From Cellulomonas sp. Root485 (lineage in GTDB: Bacteria > Actinomycetota > Actinomycetes > Actinomycetales > Cellulomonadaceae): DNA of 64,000 nucleotides. The stretch lies in the NCBI RefSeq assembly GCF_001426705.1, contig NZ_LMFC01000003.1, positions 170,995 through 234,994 of the forward strand. The letters run 5' to 3'. The position numbers and the translations under genes were made by a program. Below the pieces are notes generated by a model, which was not told the origin of the DNA, made no database searches, and saw only the letters and a list, made by a program, of their open reading frames with translations. This document shows positions 54,418-64,000 of this stretch, one piece after another. The stretch's first letter is position 1. Every line of letters begins with the position of its first letter.

Positions 54418-55182
54418 TCACGACCACCGGAACAACCGCGCCGCCACGGGCACCCCGATAACGGTCCACACCGCCATGACCAGCAGGGACGACGTCGGGA
54501 ACGGCTGCCCCCACCACGCGGCCGCGAGCGCCTCGCTGCCCGCGCCGAGCGGGGTGAAGCCGGCGATCGTCTGGATGACGTCGGGCATCAGCGGCAGCGG
54601 GAGCCAGACCCCCGCGAAGAACAGCGACGCGAAGTACACGCTCATCCCCCAGGCCGTGGCCGCGGCCGCCGTCGGCGCGAGCGCCGCGATCACGGAGCCC
54701 ACCGCGAACGCCGCCAGCACGGTGAGCACGAGCGCCAGGAGCAGGACAAGCGGGTCCGCGGGTGCGGCCACGCCCACCACGGCGGCGCCGAGCACGTACA
54801 TGAGGACCGCCGCGACCAGCAGCGCCCCCAGGTTCACCAGCACCTGCGCGACCAGGATGCGCGACGGCGGCACGGGGGTGGTGGACAGCCGCTTGAGCAC
54901 GCCGCGGCCGCGGTAGTTGCCGATCGTCGTCGGGAAGGTGGACAGCGCGACCGTCGCGACCGCGAGCGCCAGGACCGTCGGCGCGTAGCCGGTGATGCCG
55001 TTGACCTGCGACAGGACCGGGTCCGTGTCGTCGAAGGGCTGGTCCGCCCAGGGCATCACCAGGCCGAGCACGGTGAGCAGGACGGCGGGGAAGAGGACGG
55101 CGAAGAACGCGTTGGACGGCTCCCTGAGGAACAGGCGGGACTCGACGACCGTGAGGCGGGTGAGCGCGCTGCTGCTGGACAT
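54418..55182 (-). CDS. ABC-2 type transporter permease
   Basis: A 254-residue membrane protein with six hydrophobic segments in the ABC-2/DrrB pattern: FFAVLFPAVLLTVLGLVMP, a central LSTFPTTIGNYRGRGVLKRL loop, and VGSVIAALAPTAAAATAWG. The substrate is unknown; drug or lipid export is typical. The ATPase gene ends one base before this ATG. Confidence 0.9.
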   Translation of the reverse strand: MSSSSALTRLTVVESRLFLREPSNAFFAVLFPAVLLTVLGLVMPWADQPFDDTDPVLSQVNGITGYAPTVLALAVATVALSTFPTTIGNYRGRGVLKRLSTTPVPPSRILVAQVLVNLGALLVAAVLMYVLGAAVVGVAAPADPLVLLLALVLTVLAAFAVGSVIAALAPTAAAATAWGMSVYFASLFFAGVWLPLPLMPDVIQTIAGFTPLGAGSEALAAAWWGQPFPTSSLLVMAVWTVIGVPVAARLFRWS

Positions 55183-55183
55183 G

Positions 55184-56083
55184 TCAGACCTCCACATGGC
55201 TGGTGAGTGCGACGAAGGCGTCCTCCAGCGAGCTCTGCTCGAGGCGCAGGCTCTCGGGGCGGATGCCGTGCTGGGCGAGGGCGACGAGCACGTCCTGCAC
55301 GACGTTGTCCCGGCCCCGGGCCTCGATGGTGCCGTCGTCGGCGTGCGTGACGGTCGCGACGGTCTCCAGCAGCCCGACGGGGACCGGACCCGACGGGCGG
55401 AACCGCAGGACCTGCTCGGCGGTCGCCCGTGCCACCAGGTCCCCCGGTGTCCCCGTCGCCACCACGCGGCCGGCGTCGATCAGGGCGATCCGGTCACAGA
55501 GCCGCTCGGCCTCCTCCATGAGGTGCGTGACCAGCACGATCGTCACGCCGCGGTCGCGGATCCGTTCCACGACCTCCCACGTGTCGCGGCGCGCGTGCGG
55601 GTCGAGGCCGGTGGTGAGCTCGTCGAGTATGGCGACCTGCGGGTTGCCGACGAGCGCGAGCGCGACCGACAGCCGCTGCTTCTGGCCGCCCGACAGCTGC
55701 TCGAACCGCGCATCGGCCCGATCGGTCAGGCCCAGCTCGTCGAGCAGCTGCGCCGGGTCGGCGGGGTCCGGGTAGAAGGACGCGTACAGGTCGAGGGCCT
55801 CGCGCACACCGAGCTTCGGCTGGAGCTGGCTCTCCTGGAGCTGGAGGCCGACCACCTCCCGGAGGCGGCTGCGGTCCCGGACCGGGTCGAGCCCGAGGAC
55901 GCGGACGGTCCCGGAGTCGGCCTGCCGGAGACCGCCGACGATCTCCACGGTGGTGGTCTTGCCGGCCCCGTTGCGGCCCAGCACGCCGAAGATCTCGCCG
56001 CGGTGGACCTCGAGGCTGACGTCGTCGACCGCGACGGTGTCGCCGTAGCGCTTGTGCAGGTGCTCGACCTGGATGACGGGCAT
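55184..56083 (-). CDS. ABC transporter ATP-binding protein
   Basis: A 299-residue ATPase of the DrrA/CcmA type. Walker A GRNGAGKTTT (about 37-46), signature LSGGQKQRLSVALAL (about 129), Walker B VAILDELTTGLDPHARR, and the switch histidine in LVTHLMEE. The C-terminal extension is typical of drug-export ATPases. Coupled with the permease downstream. Confidence 0.93.
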   Translation of the reverse strand: MPVIQVEHLHKRYGDTVAVDDVSLEVHRGEIFGVLGRNGAGKTTTVEIVGGLRQADSGTVRVLGLDPVRDRSRLREVVGLQLQESQLQPKLGVREALDLYASFYPDPADPAQLLDELGLTDRADARFEQLSGGQKQRLSVALALVGNPQVAILDELTTGLDPHARRDTWEVVERIRDRGVTIVLVTHLMEEAERLCDRIALIDAGRVVATGTPGDLVARATAEQVLRFRPSGPVPVGLLETVATVTHADDGTIEARGRDNVVQDVLVALAQHGIRPESLRLEQSSLEDAFVALTSHVEV

Positions 56084-56155
56084 GGTCGCTCCTTCTCACG
56101 AGGGTGTGCGGTGCCGCGGGAGCGGCGAATGCCGGTCCCGGAGCGATGGACGGGG

Positions 56156-56896
56156 TCAGGACGTGCGGTTGGGCACGGACGCGCCGCGCGTGAGGCGGTC
56201 GAACGCGAAGGCCATGGCTCCCGCGATCAGCAGAGTCGCCGCGGAGGCGACGAGGAACGGCTGGTCGCCGCCGAACAGCGCGGAGGTGGAGAAGGGGCCG
56301 GCGTCCTGCGCGAACAGGGCGAAGACCAGCAGGACGGGACCGGCCGTGAGCGGCAGGGCGAGCGTCCCGAACCAGCCGCCGGCGCGCTGGTAGGTCATCC
56401 CCACCAGCAGGCCGGACACGTAGGCGACGACGAAGATCAGCGTGGTGCTGACGATCACCGGTCCGATCCCCCACGAGGTGTAGGTGATGTCGTCCAGGAT
56501 CCGCCACTGCCACCCGAACGCCGAGAAGACCGCTCGTTCGAGCAGGAGGAGCCCGGCGAACGCACCCCCGTACACGAGGGCAGTCCCGGTTGCGCCGATC
56601 AGCGACCCGAACGAGAGGGAGCGACGGGTCAGGCCGGCCGCGACGTGCACCGGCAGGTACGCCGCCGTGATCGCGATGAGCACGGAGAACGGGAACCAGA
56701 TCGCACCCTGCCGGGCGAACGCGACCACGCTCGTGTTGACCTCGCCCACCACGTTGATCACCACGAGAGCGGCGGTGATGACGATGGTCGCCATCAACCA
56801 GAACCATCCCGCCATGTACAGGTTCATCCAGAACACCCAGGTCGCGGTGGCGCGGACCGAGCTGCGCGTGGGGACGCGTGCCGTGTCGATGCTCAT
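56156..56896 (-). CDS. Membrane component of the second ABC unit
   Basis: A 246-residue membrane protein with six helices (FWLMATIVITAALVVINVVG, FPFSVLIAITAAYLPVHVAA, TGTALVYGGAFAGLLLL, VIVSTTLIFVVAYVSGLLVG, LALPLTAGPVLLVFALFA, LVASAATLLIAGAMAFAF). Its ATG overlaps the stop of the upstream ATPase gene, and it belongs to the YtrA-type locus. No substrate is assigned. Confidence 0.8.
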   Translation of the reverse strand: MSIDTARVPTRSSVRATATWVFWMNLYMAGWFWLMATIVITAALVVINVVGEVNTSVVAFARQGAIWFPFSVLIAITAAYLPVHVAAGLTRRSLSFGSLIGATGTALVYGGAFAGLLLLERAVFSAFGWQWRILDDITYTSWGIGPVIVSTTLIFVVAYVSGLLVGMTYQRAGGWFGTLALPLTAGPVLLVFALFAQDAGPFSTSALFGGDQPFLVASAATLLIAGAMAFAFDRLTRGASVPNRTS

Positions 56897-57804
56897 CGGG
56901 ACTCCTCCGTGCTCGGCCGCGTGGGCGCGGCCCCCTTCGGGCGGTCGGTCAGGTGGACGAAGAGGTCCTGGAGGGCCACCGGTCCCAGCTCGAGACCTGC
57001 CTGCGCGGCGCGGGCTGTGTCGTCCGGCCGGGTCCCGATGAGGGTCGCCTGGGCGGTGCGGCCGAGCTGCTGGCGCGCGACGACATCCCGGTCGGCGACG
57101 AACGCACTGACCGCCTCCGCCGCCCCCGTGACCGTGACGCCGCCGCTGCGCAGCGTGTCCGCGTCGGCGGCCGTCAGCACGCTGCCGCGGTCGAGCACGA
57201 CGACGTCCTCGAGCAGCCGCTCGACCTCACCGATCAGGTGGCTGGACAGGACGATCGTGCGCGGGTGCTCCAGCCAGTCGGCGAGCAGGACGTCGTAGAA
57301 CGCGTACCGCGAGGGCGCGTCCATGCCGAGGTGCACCTCGTCGAGCAGGGTCAGCGGGGTGCGGCTCGCGAGCCCGACGACGACCCCGAACGCGGACCGC
57401 TTGCCACGGGACAGCTTGTTCGGCTTGGTGAGCGGGTCGAGCTCGAAGCGGTCCATCAGCGAGTCCGCCAGCTCACGGGAGAACAGCGGTCGGCGGTCGC
57501 CGAGGAACTCGAGGGTCGCCTGGAGCTTCTGGTCGACCGGGACGTCGCCGCTCTCACGCACCAGGCATGTGCCGGCCAGCACCCGCGGGTTCTCCCACGG
57601 GTCCTCCCCGTCGACGAGCACCGTGCCGGACGTCTTGCGACGGAAGGCAGCCAGCACGGACAGCGCGGTGGTCTTGCCGGAGCCGTTGCGGCCCAGCAGC
57701 CCGGTGATCACGCCCGGTCGGATGGTGAACGACACCGCGTCGAGCGCGACCGTCGTGTCGTAGCGGGCCGTGAGGTCCCGGACCTCGACGCCGAAGCCGC
57801 TCAT
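56893..57804 (-). CDS. ABC ATPase with degenerate signature motif
   Basis: A 303-residue ATPase. Walker A GRNGSGKTTALSV is intact, and Walker B LTLLDEVHLGMD is present, but the signature motif reads KLSRGKRSAFG instead of LSGGQ, as seen in YtrB-like proteins of GntR-controlled loci. The 3' end overlaps the membrane gene (ATGA), and its start overlaps the GntR gene stop. Confidence 0.85.
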   Translation of the reverse strand: MSGFGVEVRDLTARYDTTVALDAVSFTIRPGVITGLLGRNGSGKTTALSVLAAFRRKTSGTVLVDGEDPWENPRVLAGTCLVRESGDVPVDQKLQATLEFLGDRRPLFSRELADSLMDRFELDPLTKPNKLSRGKRSAFGVVVGLASRTPLTLLDEVHLGMDAPSRYAFYDVLLADWLEHPRTIVLSSHLIGEVERLLEDVVVLDRGSVLTAADADTLRSGGVTVTGAAEAVSAFVADRDVVARQQLGRTAQATLIGTRPDDTARAAQAGLELGPVALQDLFVHLTDRPKGAAPTRPSTEESR

Positions 57805-58163
57805 CGCGGTCCCTCCTTCTCGCGGAGCAGGTCGACGATCTCGTCGACGCCGATGCCCAGCACGCGTGCCTGCTCGAGCATCGGCTCGACGACGTCGGCG
57901 AAGAACGACTCCCGGCGCTGGGCGAGCAGCCGCTCACGTGCGCCCTCGGCGACGAACATGCCGATGCCGCGGCGCTTGTAGAGGACGCCCTCGTCGACCA
58001 GCTCGGTGAACGCCTTGGCGGCGGTCGCGGGGTTGATCCGGAACGTCGTCGCGTACTGCGTCGTCGACATGACCTGCTCCTCCGCTCGTAGGGCTCCAGA
58101 CAGCACGTCGATGCGGATCTGGTCGGCGATCTGCACGTACAGGGGGTCGCGCCCGTCGAACAT
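57801..58163 (-). CDS. GntR-family regulator, YtrA subfamily
   Basis: A 120-residue regulator with an N-terminal winged helix (PLYVQIADQIRIDVLSGALR and NPATAAKAFTELVDEGVLYK, then RRGIGMFVAEGA) and only a short C-terminal helical pair, which is typical of YtrA-type repressors that control linked ABC transporters in response to envelope stress. It starts the operon and its stop overlaps the ATPase start. A good operator palindrome lies upstream. Confidence 0.93.
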   Translation of the reverse strand: MFDGRDPLYVQIADQIRIDVLSGALRAEEQVMSTTQYATTFRINPATAAKAFTELVDEGVLYKRRGIGMFVAEGARERLLAQRRESFFADVVEPMLEQARVLGIGVDEIVDLLREKEGPR

Positions 58164-58181
58164 CGCGCGCCTCCGTTCTGT

Positions 58182-58205
58182 GGTTCGTTACTTGACCAAC
58201 TAACC
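58182..58205. promoter_or_regulatory. Operator for the YtrA-type regulator
   Basis: GGTTCGTT (58182-58189) and AACTAACC (58198-58205) are inverted with one mismatch and an 8-base spacer, 19 bases upstream of the GntR start and in the gap shared with the peroxidase gene. It is AT-richer than its surroundings. Confidence 0.65.
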
Positions 58206-58292
58206 ATAGGACCCGCCCGCTGCACAAGGGGTATCTGCCACGCCGCGGGGCGCTCATCCCGGATGACCGCCAATGACGTCGCAGGGGGAGCC

Positions 58293-59786
58293 ATGCCGCA
58301 CGGAGACGCCGACCAGGGCATCCGCACACCGAAGTCCACGTTCTACGACCAGGGCCGGTTCGGCAGGCTCTTCCCGGCACTGCCGGGGTTCGCCGCCGAC
58401 ACGCCCACAGTCCGCGCCGCGCTCGTCCAGCTGGGCAGACCCGGGGGTCCGATGGACACCAACGAGAGCCCGACAGCCGATCCGTTCGCGCTGATCGTCG
58501 ACCCGACCCTCAGCGTCGACAACCCCGACAACCCACGCCTCACCGCCGGCATGACGTTCCTCGGGCAGTTCCTCGACCACGACATGACGTTCGACCCGAC
58601 CTCGAGCCTCGCCCGCACCCAGGACCCCGAGTCGCTCCGGAACTTCCGCATCCCTGCCCTGGACCTGGACAGCGTCTACGGCGGCGGACCGGGCGTCTCA
58701 CCGCACCTGTACGACCAGAGCGTCGACCACGGCCGCACCACGATGCTGGTCGAGCCCAACGCCGGGTCCGAGGCGGTCTGCATCGACGGAGTCGTGCGGT
58801 ACGACGTCCCGCGCAACGCCCAGGGCACCGCGCTCATCGGCGACCCGCGCAACGACGAGAACCTCATCGTCGACCAGCTGCACCTGGCGTTCCTGCGCTT
58901 CCACAACCGGGTCGTCGCCGACGTCCGGGACGACCTCGGCCCGCTCGCCACACCTGGCGAGCTGTTCGCGGAGGCCCAGCGGATCGCCCGGTGGCACTAC
59001 CAGTGGATGATCCTGCACGAGTTCCTGCCGCTGACCTGCGGTGACGCCCTCGTCGCGGACATCCTGACGAACGGCCGGAAGTTCTACCGGTGGCGGAACT
59101 CCCCGTACATCCCCGTCGAGTTCTCCGTCGCCGCCTACCGGTTCGGGCACTCCCAGGTGCGGCCCAGCTACCGCGCGAACTTCGGCACGTCCGCCACCGA
59201 CCGCACGCTCCAGTTCTTCGCGGTCATCTTCGACCACACCGCCACCGGCACCGACCCCGCCGACCTGCGCGGCGGCTGCCGGGCACCACGACGGTTCATC
59301 GACTGGCAGACGTTCTTCGACTTCGGCGGCGGCCAGGTGCGCCGGAACAAGCGCATCGACACCAAGCTGTCGTCGGCGCTGTTCCACCTGCTGGGCCAGC
59401 CGTCAGACGAGCCGGACTCGCTCGCCATCCGCAACCTGGTCCGCGGCCTGACGATGGAGGTGCCCTCCGGGCAGCGCGTCGCCGCCGCCATGCAGGAGAC
59501 CCCGCTGCACGAGTCCGAGCTGGCCGACCTCGAGCCCTTCGGGCTGCACAAGCGGACGCCCCTGTGGTTCTACGTGCTGCGGGAGGCCGACGTCCGCGCC
59601 GGCGGCGAGCACCTGGGGCCGGTGGGCGGGCGCATCGTCGCCGAGGTGTTCCACGGGCTCATCGACGGCGACCCGTCGTCGTACCTGTCCCAGGACCCCG
59701 ACTGGACCCCGACCTACGGCACCGACGACGAGTTCGGGATCACGGACCTGCTCACGGCCGCCGGCGTGGTCGGCGCCCTGGCCTGA
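58293..59786 (+). CDS. Animal-type (An_peroxidase) haem peroxidase
   Basis: A 497-residue enzyme of the peroxidase-cyclooxygenase superfamily (PF03098). The distal histidine motif FLGQFLDHDMTFDP gives H96 with D97 (Ca2+/ester-link neighbours). The conserved PRNDENLIVDQLHLAFLRFH lies at about 185. The proximal histidine is H286 in AYRFGHSQVRPSY. There is no signal peptide, so it is probably cytosolic, unlike secreted animal enzymes. The ATG at 58293 follows AGGGGGAG; an upstream ATG at 58263 adds ten residues without a ribosome site. Substrate unknown; halide or phenol oxidation is the family theme. Ends at a bidirectional terminator. Confidence 0.92.
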   Translation: MPHGDADQGIRTPKSTFYDQGRFGRLFPALPGFAADTPTVRAALVQLGRPGGPMDTNESPTADPFALIVDPTLSVDNPDNPRLTAGMTFLGQFLDHDMTFDPTSSLARTQDPESLRNFRIPALDLDSVYGGGPGVSPHLYDQSVDHGRTTMLVEPNAGSEAVCIDGVVRYDVPRNAQGTALIGDPRNDENLIVDQLHLAFLRFHNRVVADVRDDLGPLATPGELFAEAQRIARWHYQWMILHEFLPLTCGDALVADILTNGRKFYRWRNSPYIPVEFSVAAYRFGHSQVRPSYRANFGTSATDRTLQFFAVIFDHTATGTDPADLRGGCRAPRRFIDWQTFFDFGGGQVRRNKRIDTKLSSALFHLLGQPSDEPDSLAIRNLVRGLTMEVPSGQRVAAAMQETPLHESELADLEPFGLHKRTPLWFYVLREADVRAGGEHLGPVGGRIVAEVFHGLIDGDPSSYLSQDPDWTPTYGTDDEFGITDLLTAAGVVGALA

Positions 59787-59809
59787 CCCGCGCAACGGGT
59801 CGGGACACA

Positions 59810-59859
59810 GCAACGTCCGCACTCGGGAAGGCTGGGGGGCCCTCGAGTGCGGACGTTGC
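59810..59859. terminator. Bidirectional terminator between peroxidase and asd
   Basis: GCAACGTCCGCACTCG (59810-59825) pairs with CGAGTGCGGACGTTGC (59844-59859) around an 18-base loop, between the convergent gene ends at 59786 and 59866. Confidence 0.8.
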
Positions 59860-59865
59860 GGTGTG

Positions 59866-62194
<2,329 letters not shown>

Positions 62195-62398
62195 GGGGAG
62201 AGCTCTTTCGCGGGCTCGGACAGGTCCGGGCGAGTGTACGGCCGTGCCCACCAGGTGGGCACCGAGTTTCAGATGCCGGATCGTCCCCGCTCATGGTGAA
62301 GCGTTTGGGGCCCTCCCGCCGCGGCCCGCGGCACAGCACGCTGCCAGTGCGACGCCTGACCGCAGGGGGCACCGGGCGCGCGACCGAGAGGAACCGTC

Positions 62399-63592
62399 AT
62401 GCGCGTCCGCGCTGCACTCACCGCCGTCGTCGTCGCCGTGCTGGCCGGCGTCGGCACCCTCGTCGGGCTCACCGCCCAGGCCGCCACCGGCTGTCAGGTC
62501 AGCTGGACGGCGAACTCCTGGCCCGGTGGTTTCACGGCCGACGTGCGCATCAGCCCCGGCGAGGCCGCACACGGCTGGACGCTCACCTGGGCGTTCCCCT
62601 CCGGGCAGCGCGTGACGCAGGGGTGGAACGCCAACGTGGTCCAGACCGGGTCCAGCGTGACCGCCTCGAACGCGGCGTGGAACGGCGAGATCCCCGCGGC
62701 CGGGAGCACGTCGTTCGGCTTCCAGGGCACGTTCAGCGGCACGAACGCGGCTCCGACGACGTTCGTGCTCAACGGCGTCACGTGCAACGGCGGGAACCCG
62801 ACGGCCACACCGACGCCGACCCCGACCCCCACCCTGACGCCCACGCCGACACCCACCCCCACACCGACGCCCACGCCCACGCCCACGCCCACCGTCCCGC
62901 CCAACCCGGACTGCAGCACGGCACTCTTCTGCGACGGCCTCGAGTCCCAGACCGGGACGACGGTCAGCAGCCCCTGGAGCGTGAAGCACCCCGACTGCTC
63001 GGGTACCGGGACCGCCTCGATCGACAGCACGGTCGCGCACACCGGCACCCGCTCGCTCAAGATCACCGGCGCCGCCGGCTACTGCAACCACGTGTTCGCC
63101 CAGGCAGCGGCCGACCTGACCCGGCTCTCGCAGACGTACTACGTGCGGTTCTACGTCCGGCACACCACCGAGCTGCCGACCTCGCACGTCACGTTCCTCG
63201 CGATGAACGACGCGAACGACGGCAACCGTGACCTGCGGATGGGCGGCCAGAACGGGCGGCTGCAGTGGAACCGCTCGTCGGACGACGCGACCCTCCCTGA
63301 GCAGAGCCCCGCGGGCGTGGCGCTGAGCGCGTCGCTGCCGGCGTCGTACTGGGCCTGCGTGGAGATCGAGGTGGACGGCACGGGTCGCATGCTCACGCGG
63401 GTCGACGGCTACGCCATCCGGGGCCTGATCGTCGACGGCACGCCGACGCACGACATCGACGGTCAGTGGTTGGCCAAGGCGTGGTCGCCGCGCCTGACGG
63501 ACCTGCGGCTCGGCTGGGAGAGCTACGGCGAGGGCAGCGACACCCTGTGGTTCGACGACATCGTCGTCGCGAACAACCGGGTCGGCTGCTGA
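62399..63592 (+). CDS. Secreted CBM2 protein with TP-rich linker and jelly-roll-like domain
   Basis: A 397-residue secreted protein. Signal peptide (VVVAVLAGVGTLVGLTAQAA) is followed by an N-terminal CBM2 (GCQVSWTANSWPGGFTADVR, three conserved tryptophans, disulfide pair C to GVTCNGG), a Thr-Pro linker of about 30 residues, and a domain of about 230 residues beginning DCSTALFCDGLESQTG. That domain has strands like SQTYYVRFYVRHTTEL and LRLGWESYGEGSDTLWFDDI. The last part resembles Cip1-like jelly-roll proteins that bind or modify cellulose, but the activity is not established. It could also be a polysaccharide lyase-like fold. Confidence 0.75.
   Translation: MRVRAALTAVVVAVLAGVGTLVGLTAQAATGCQVSWTANSWPGGFTADVRISPGEAAHGWTLTWAFPSGQRVTQGWNANVVQTGSSVTASNAAWNGEIPAAGSTSFGFQGTFSGTNAAPTTFVLNGVTCNGGNPTATPTPTPTPTLTPTPTPTPTPTPTPTPTPTVPPNPDCSTALFCDGLESQTGTTVSSPWSVKHPDCSGTGTASIDSTVAHTGTRSLKITGAAGYCNHVFAQAAADLTRLSQTYYVRFYVRHTTELPTSHVTFLAMNDANDGNRDLRMGGQNGRLQWNRSSDDATLPEQSPAGVALSASLPASYWACVEIEVDGTGRMLTRVDGYAIRGLIVDGTPTHDIDGQWLAKAWSPRLTDLRLGWESYGEGSDTLWFDDIVVANNRVGC
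62807..62893 (+). repeat. Thr-Pro linker coding repeat
   Basis: A run of ACN-CCN codons encodes alternating Thr and Pro, interrupted once by CTG (Leu). It joins the CBM2 and the C-terminal domain, as in many secreted actinobacterial cellulases. Confidence 0.9.
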
Positions 63593-63608
63593 CCCTCCTC
63601 AGCAGCTG

Positions 63609-63650
63609 CGCACAGCACGCGGACGGATGCCCCCGTCCGCGTGCTGTGCG
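63609..63650. terminator. Bidirectional terminator
   Basis: CGCACAGCACGCGGACGG (63609-63626) pairs perfectly with CCGTCCGCGTGCTGTGCG (63633-63650) around a 6-base loop, between the convergent genes ending at 63592 and 63666. Confidence 0.85.
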
Positions 63651-63665
63651 GAACACGGGGGAGCG

Positions 63666-64000
63666 TCAGGGCTGCAGGGCGTCGTACTCGGCCTCGGCGG
63701 CGACATCGTCCTCCACGTCCAGCCGCAGGTGCGCCAGCATCGTCTGCAAGGTGCGCAGGACGGACGACGCGCGCTCGCCCCAGTCCGACAGGTACGAGAA
63801 CTGCCACCACCACAGGGCCTCGAGCACGCCACCGGTCTCGTAGTGCCGCAGCCCCTGGGCCAGCGCCCCGGCGATCGCGACGAGGTCCCCCGACACGCTC
63901 GCCGGCTGGACGTCGACGCCCAGGAGCGGGTCGACCACCTCGGCGTACTCGTCGATGCCCTCGAACACGTTCGCGAGGTTGGCCCGCAGCGGCTCCACGT
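63666..64000 (-). CDS. Partial DUF5063 protein, C-terminal part
   Basis: The visible 111 residues belong to a DUF5063-type protein: ANVFEGIDEYAEVVDPLL, ETGGVLEALWWWQFSYLSDW and LQTMLAHLRLDVEDD. It begins beyond the right edge of the window. The WWWQFSYLSDWG segment is the family hallmark. Function unknown. Confidence 0.85.
   Translation of the reverse strand, partial: VEPLRANLANVFEGIDEYAEVVDPLLGVDVQPASVSGDLVAIAGALAQGLRHYETGGVLEALWWWQFSYLSDWGERASSVLRTLQTMLAHLRLDVEDDVAAEAEYDALQP

Noticed and set aside
62195..62398. Lysine riboswitch upstream of lysC
   Set aside because: No L-box-like secondary structure is recognisable in the leader, and actinobacterial lysC genes usually lack it.

Overview
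The window comes from a high-GC Gram-positive bacterium of the cellulolytic actinobacteria, most likely Cellulomonas or a close relative. The evidence is the very high G+C content with strong third-position G/C bias, frequent GTG starts, WhiB, GlnR, ClpC and PASTA-type penicillin-binding proteins, and secreted carbohydrate-active proteins. The clearest marker is a GH48 cellobiohydrolase with three fibronectin III repeats and a C-terminal CBM2, the architecture of Cellulomonas fimi CbhB. It looks like ordinary chromosome: I see no prophage, insertion sequence or CRISPR array.

Layout. 1-3 kb: two F5/8-type-C domain proteins (one truncated by the window edge) and a cysteine-peptidase-like protein fused to a eukaryote-like MIR domain. 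3-8.6 kb: serine hydrolase, clpC and a secreted beta-propeller-like protein. 8.6-18.9 kb: a purine (allantoin) catabolism cluster. It has an XRE-cupin regulator, NCS1 permease, hydantoin/allantoin racemase, allantoinase, FmdA-type amidohydrolase, an AtzH-like/amidase fusion, ureidoglycine-glyoxylate aminotransferase and allantoate amidohydrolase, with a DUF1275 membrane protein inserted on the other strand. 18.9-27.2 kb: housekeeping hydrolases, a class V PLP enzyme, an MMPL transporter and a P-type ATPase. 27.2-29.5 kb: PIG-L and macro-domain proteins, followed by about 940 bp without a convincing gene that holds a DnaA-box-like cluster between two related hairpins. 29.5-37.8 kb: dtd, asparaginase, a VapBC-like pair, FUSC, YgfZ, a nitrobindin-like protein, a 35-residue membrane peptide, DsrE and a thioredoxin group.

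38-47.9 kb: glnR, nhaA and a block (nth, crp, ridA, DUF4177, whiB, PASTA-PBP, metallophosphoesterase, tRNA-Pro) that resembles the crp-whiB4-ponA2 region of mycobacteria. 47.9-50.8 kb: a two-component system with a DUF4097 protein. 50.9-54.2 kb: the GH48 cellulase with a CelR/CebR-like operator. 54.4-58.2 kb: two ABC exporter units and a YtrA-type GntR regulator. 58.3-64 kb: an animal-type haem peroxidase, asd and lysC (with an internal start for a beta subunit), a secreted CBM2 protein and a truncated DUF5063 gene.

How the genes work together. The ureide genes give a full route from allantoin to oxalurate. Two further hydrolases in the same run, the FmdA-like enzyme and the AtzH-amidase fusion, have no assigned step and are candidates for breaking oxalurate down. 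A GlnR-box-like site in the regulator/permease gap, with glnR present in the same window, suggests control by nitrogen status as well as by the local XRE-cupin regulator. Many minus-strand genes are translationally coupled through ATGA or GTGA overlaps, and several convergent pairs share their stop codons or a bidirectional hairpin.
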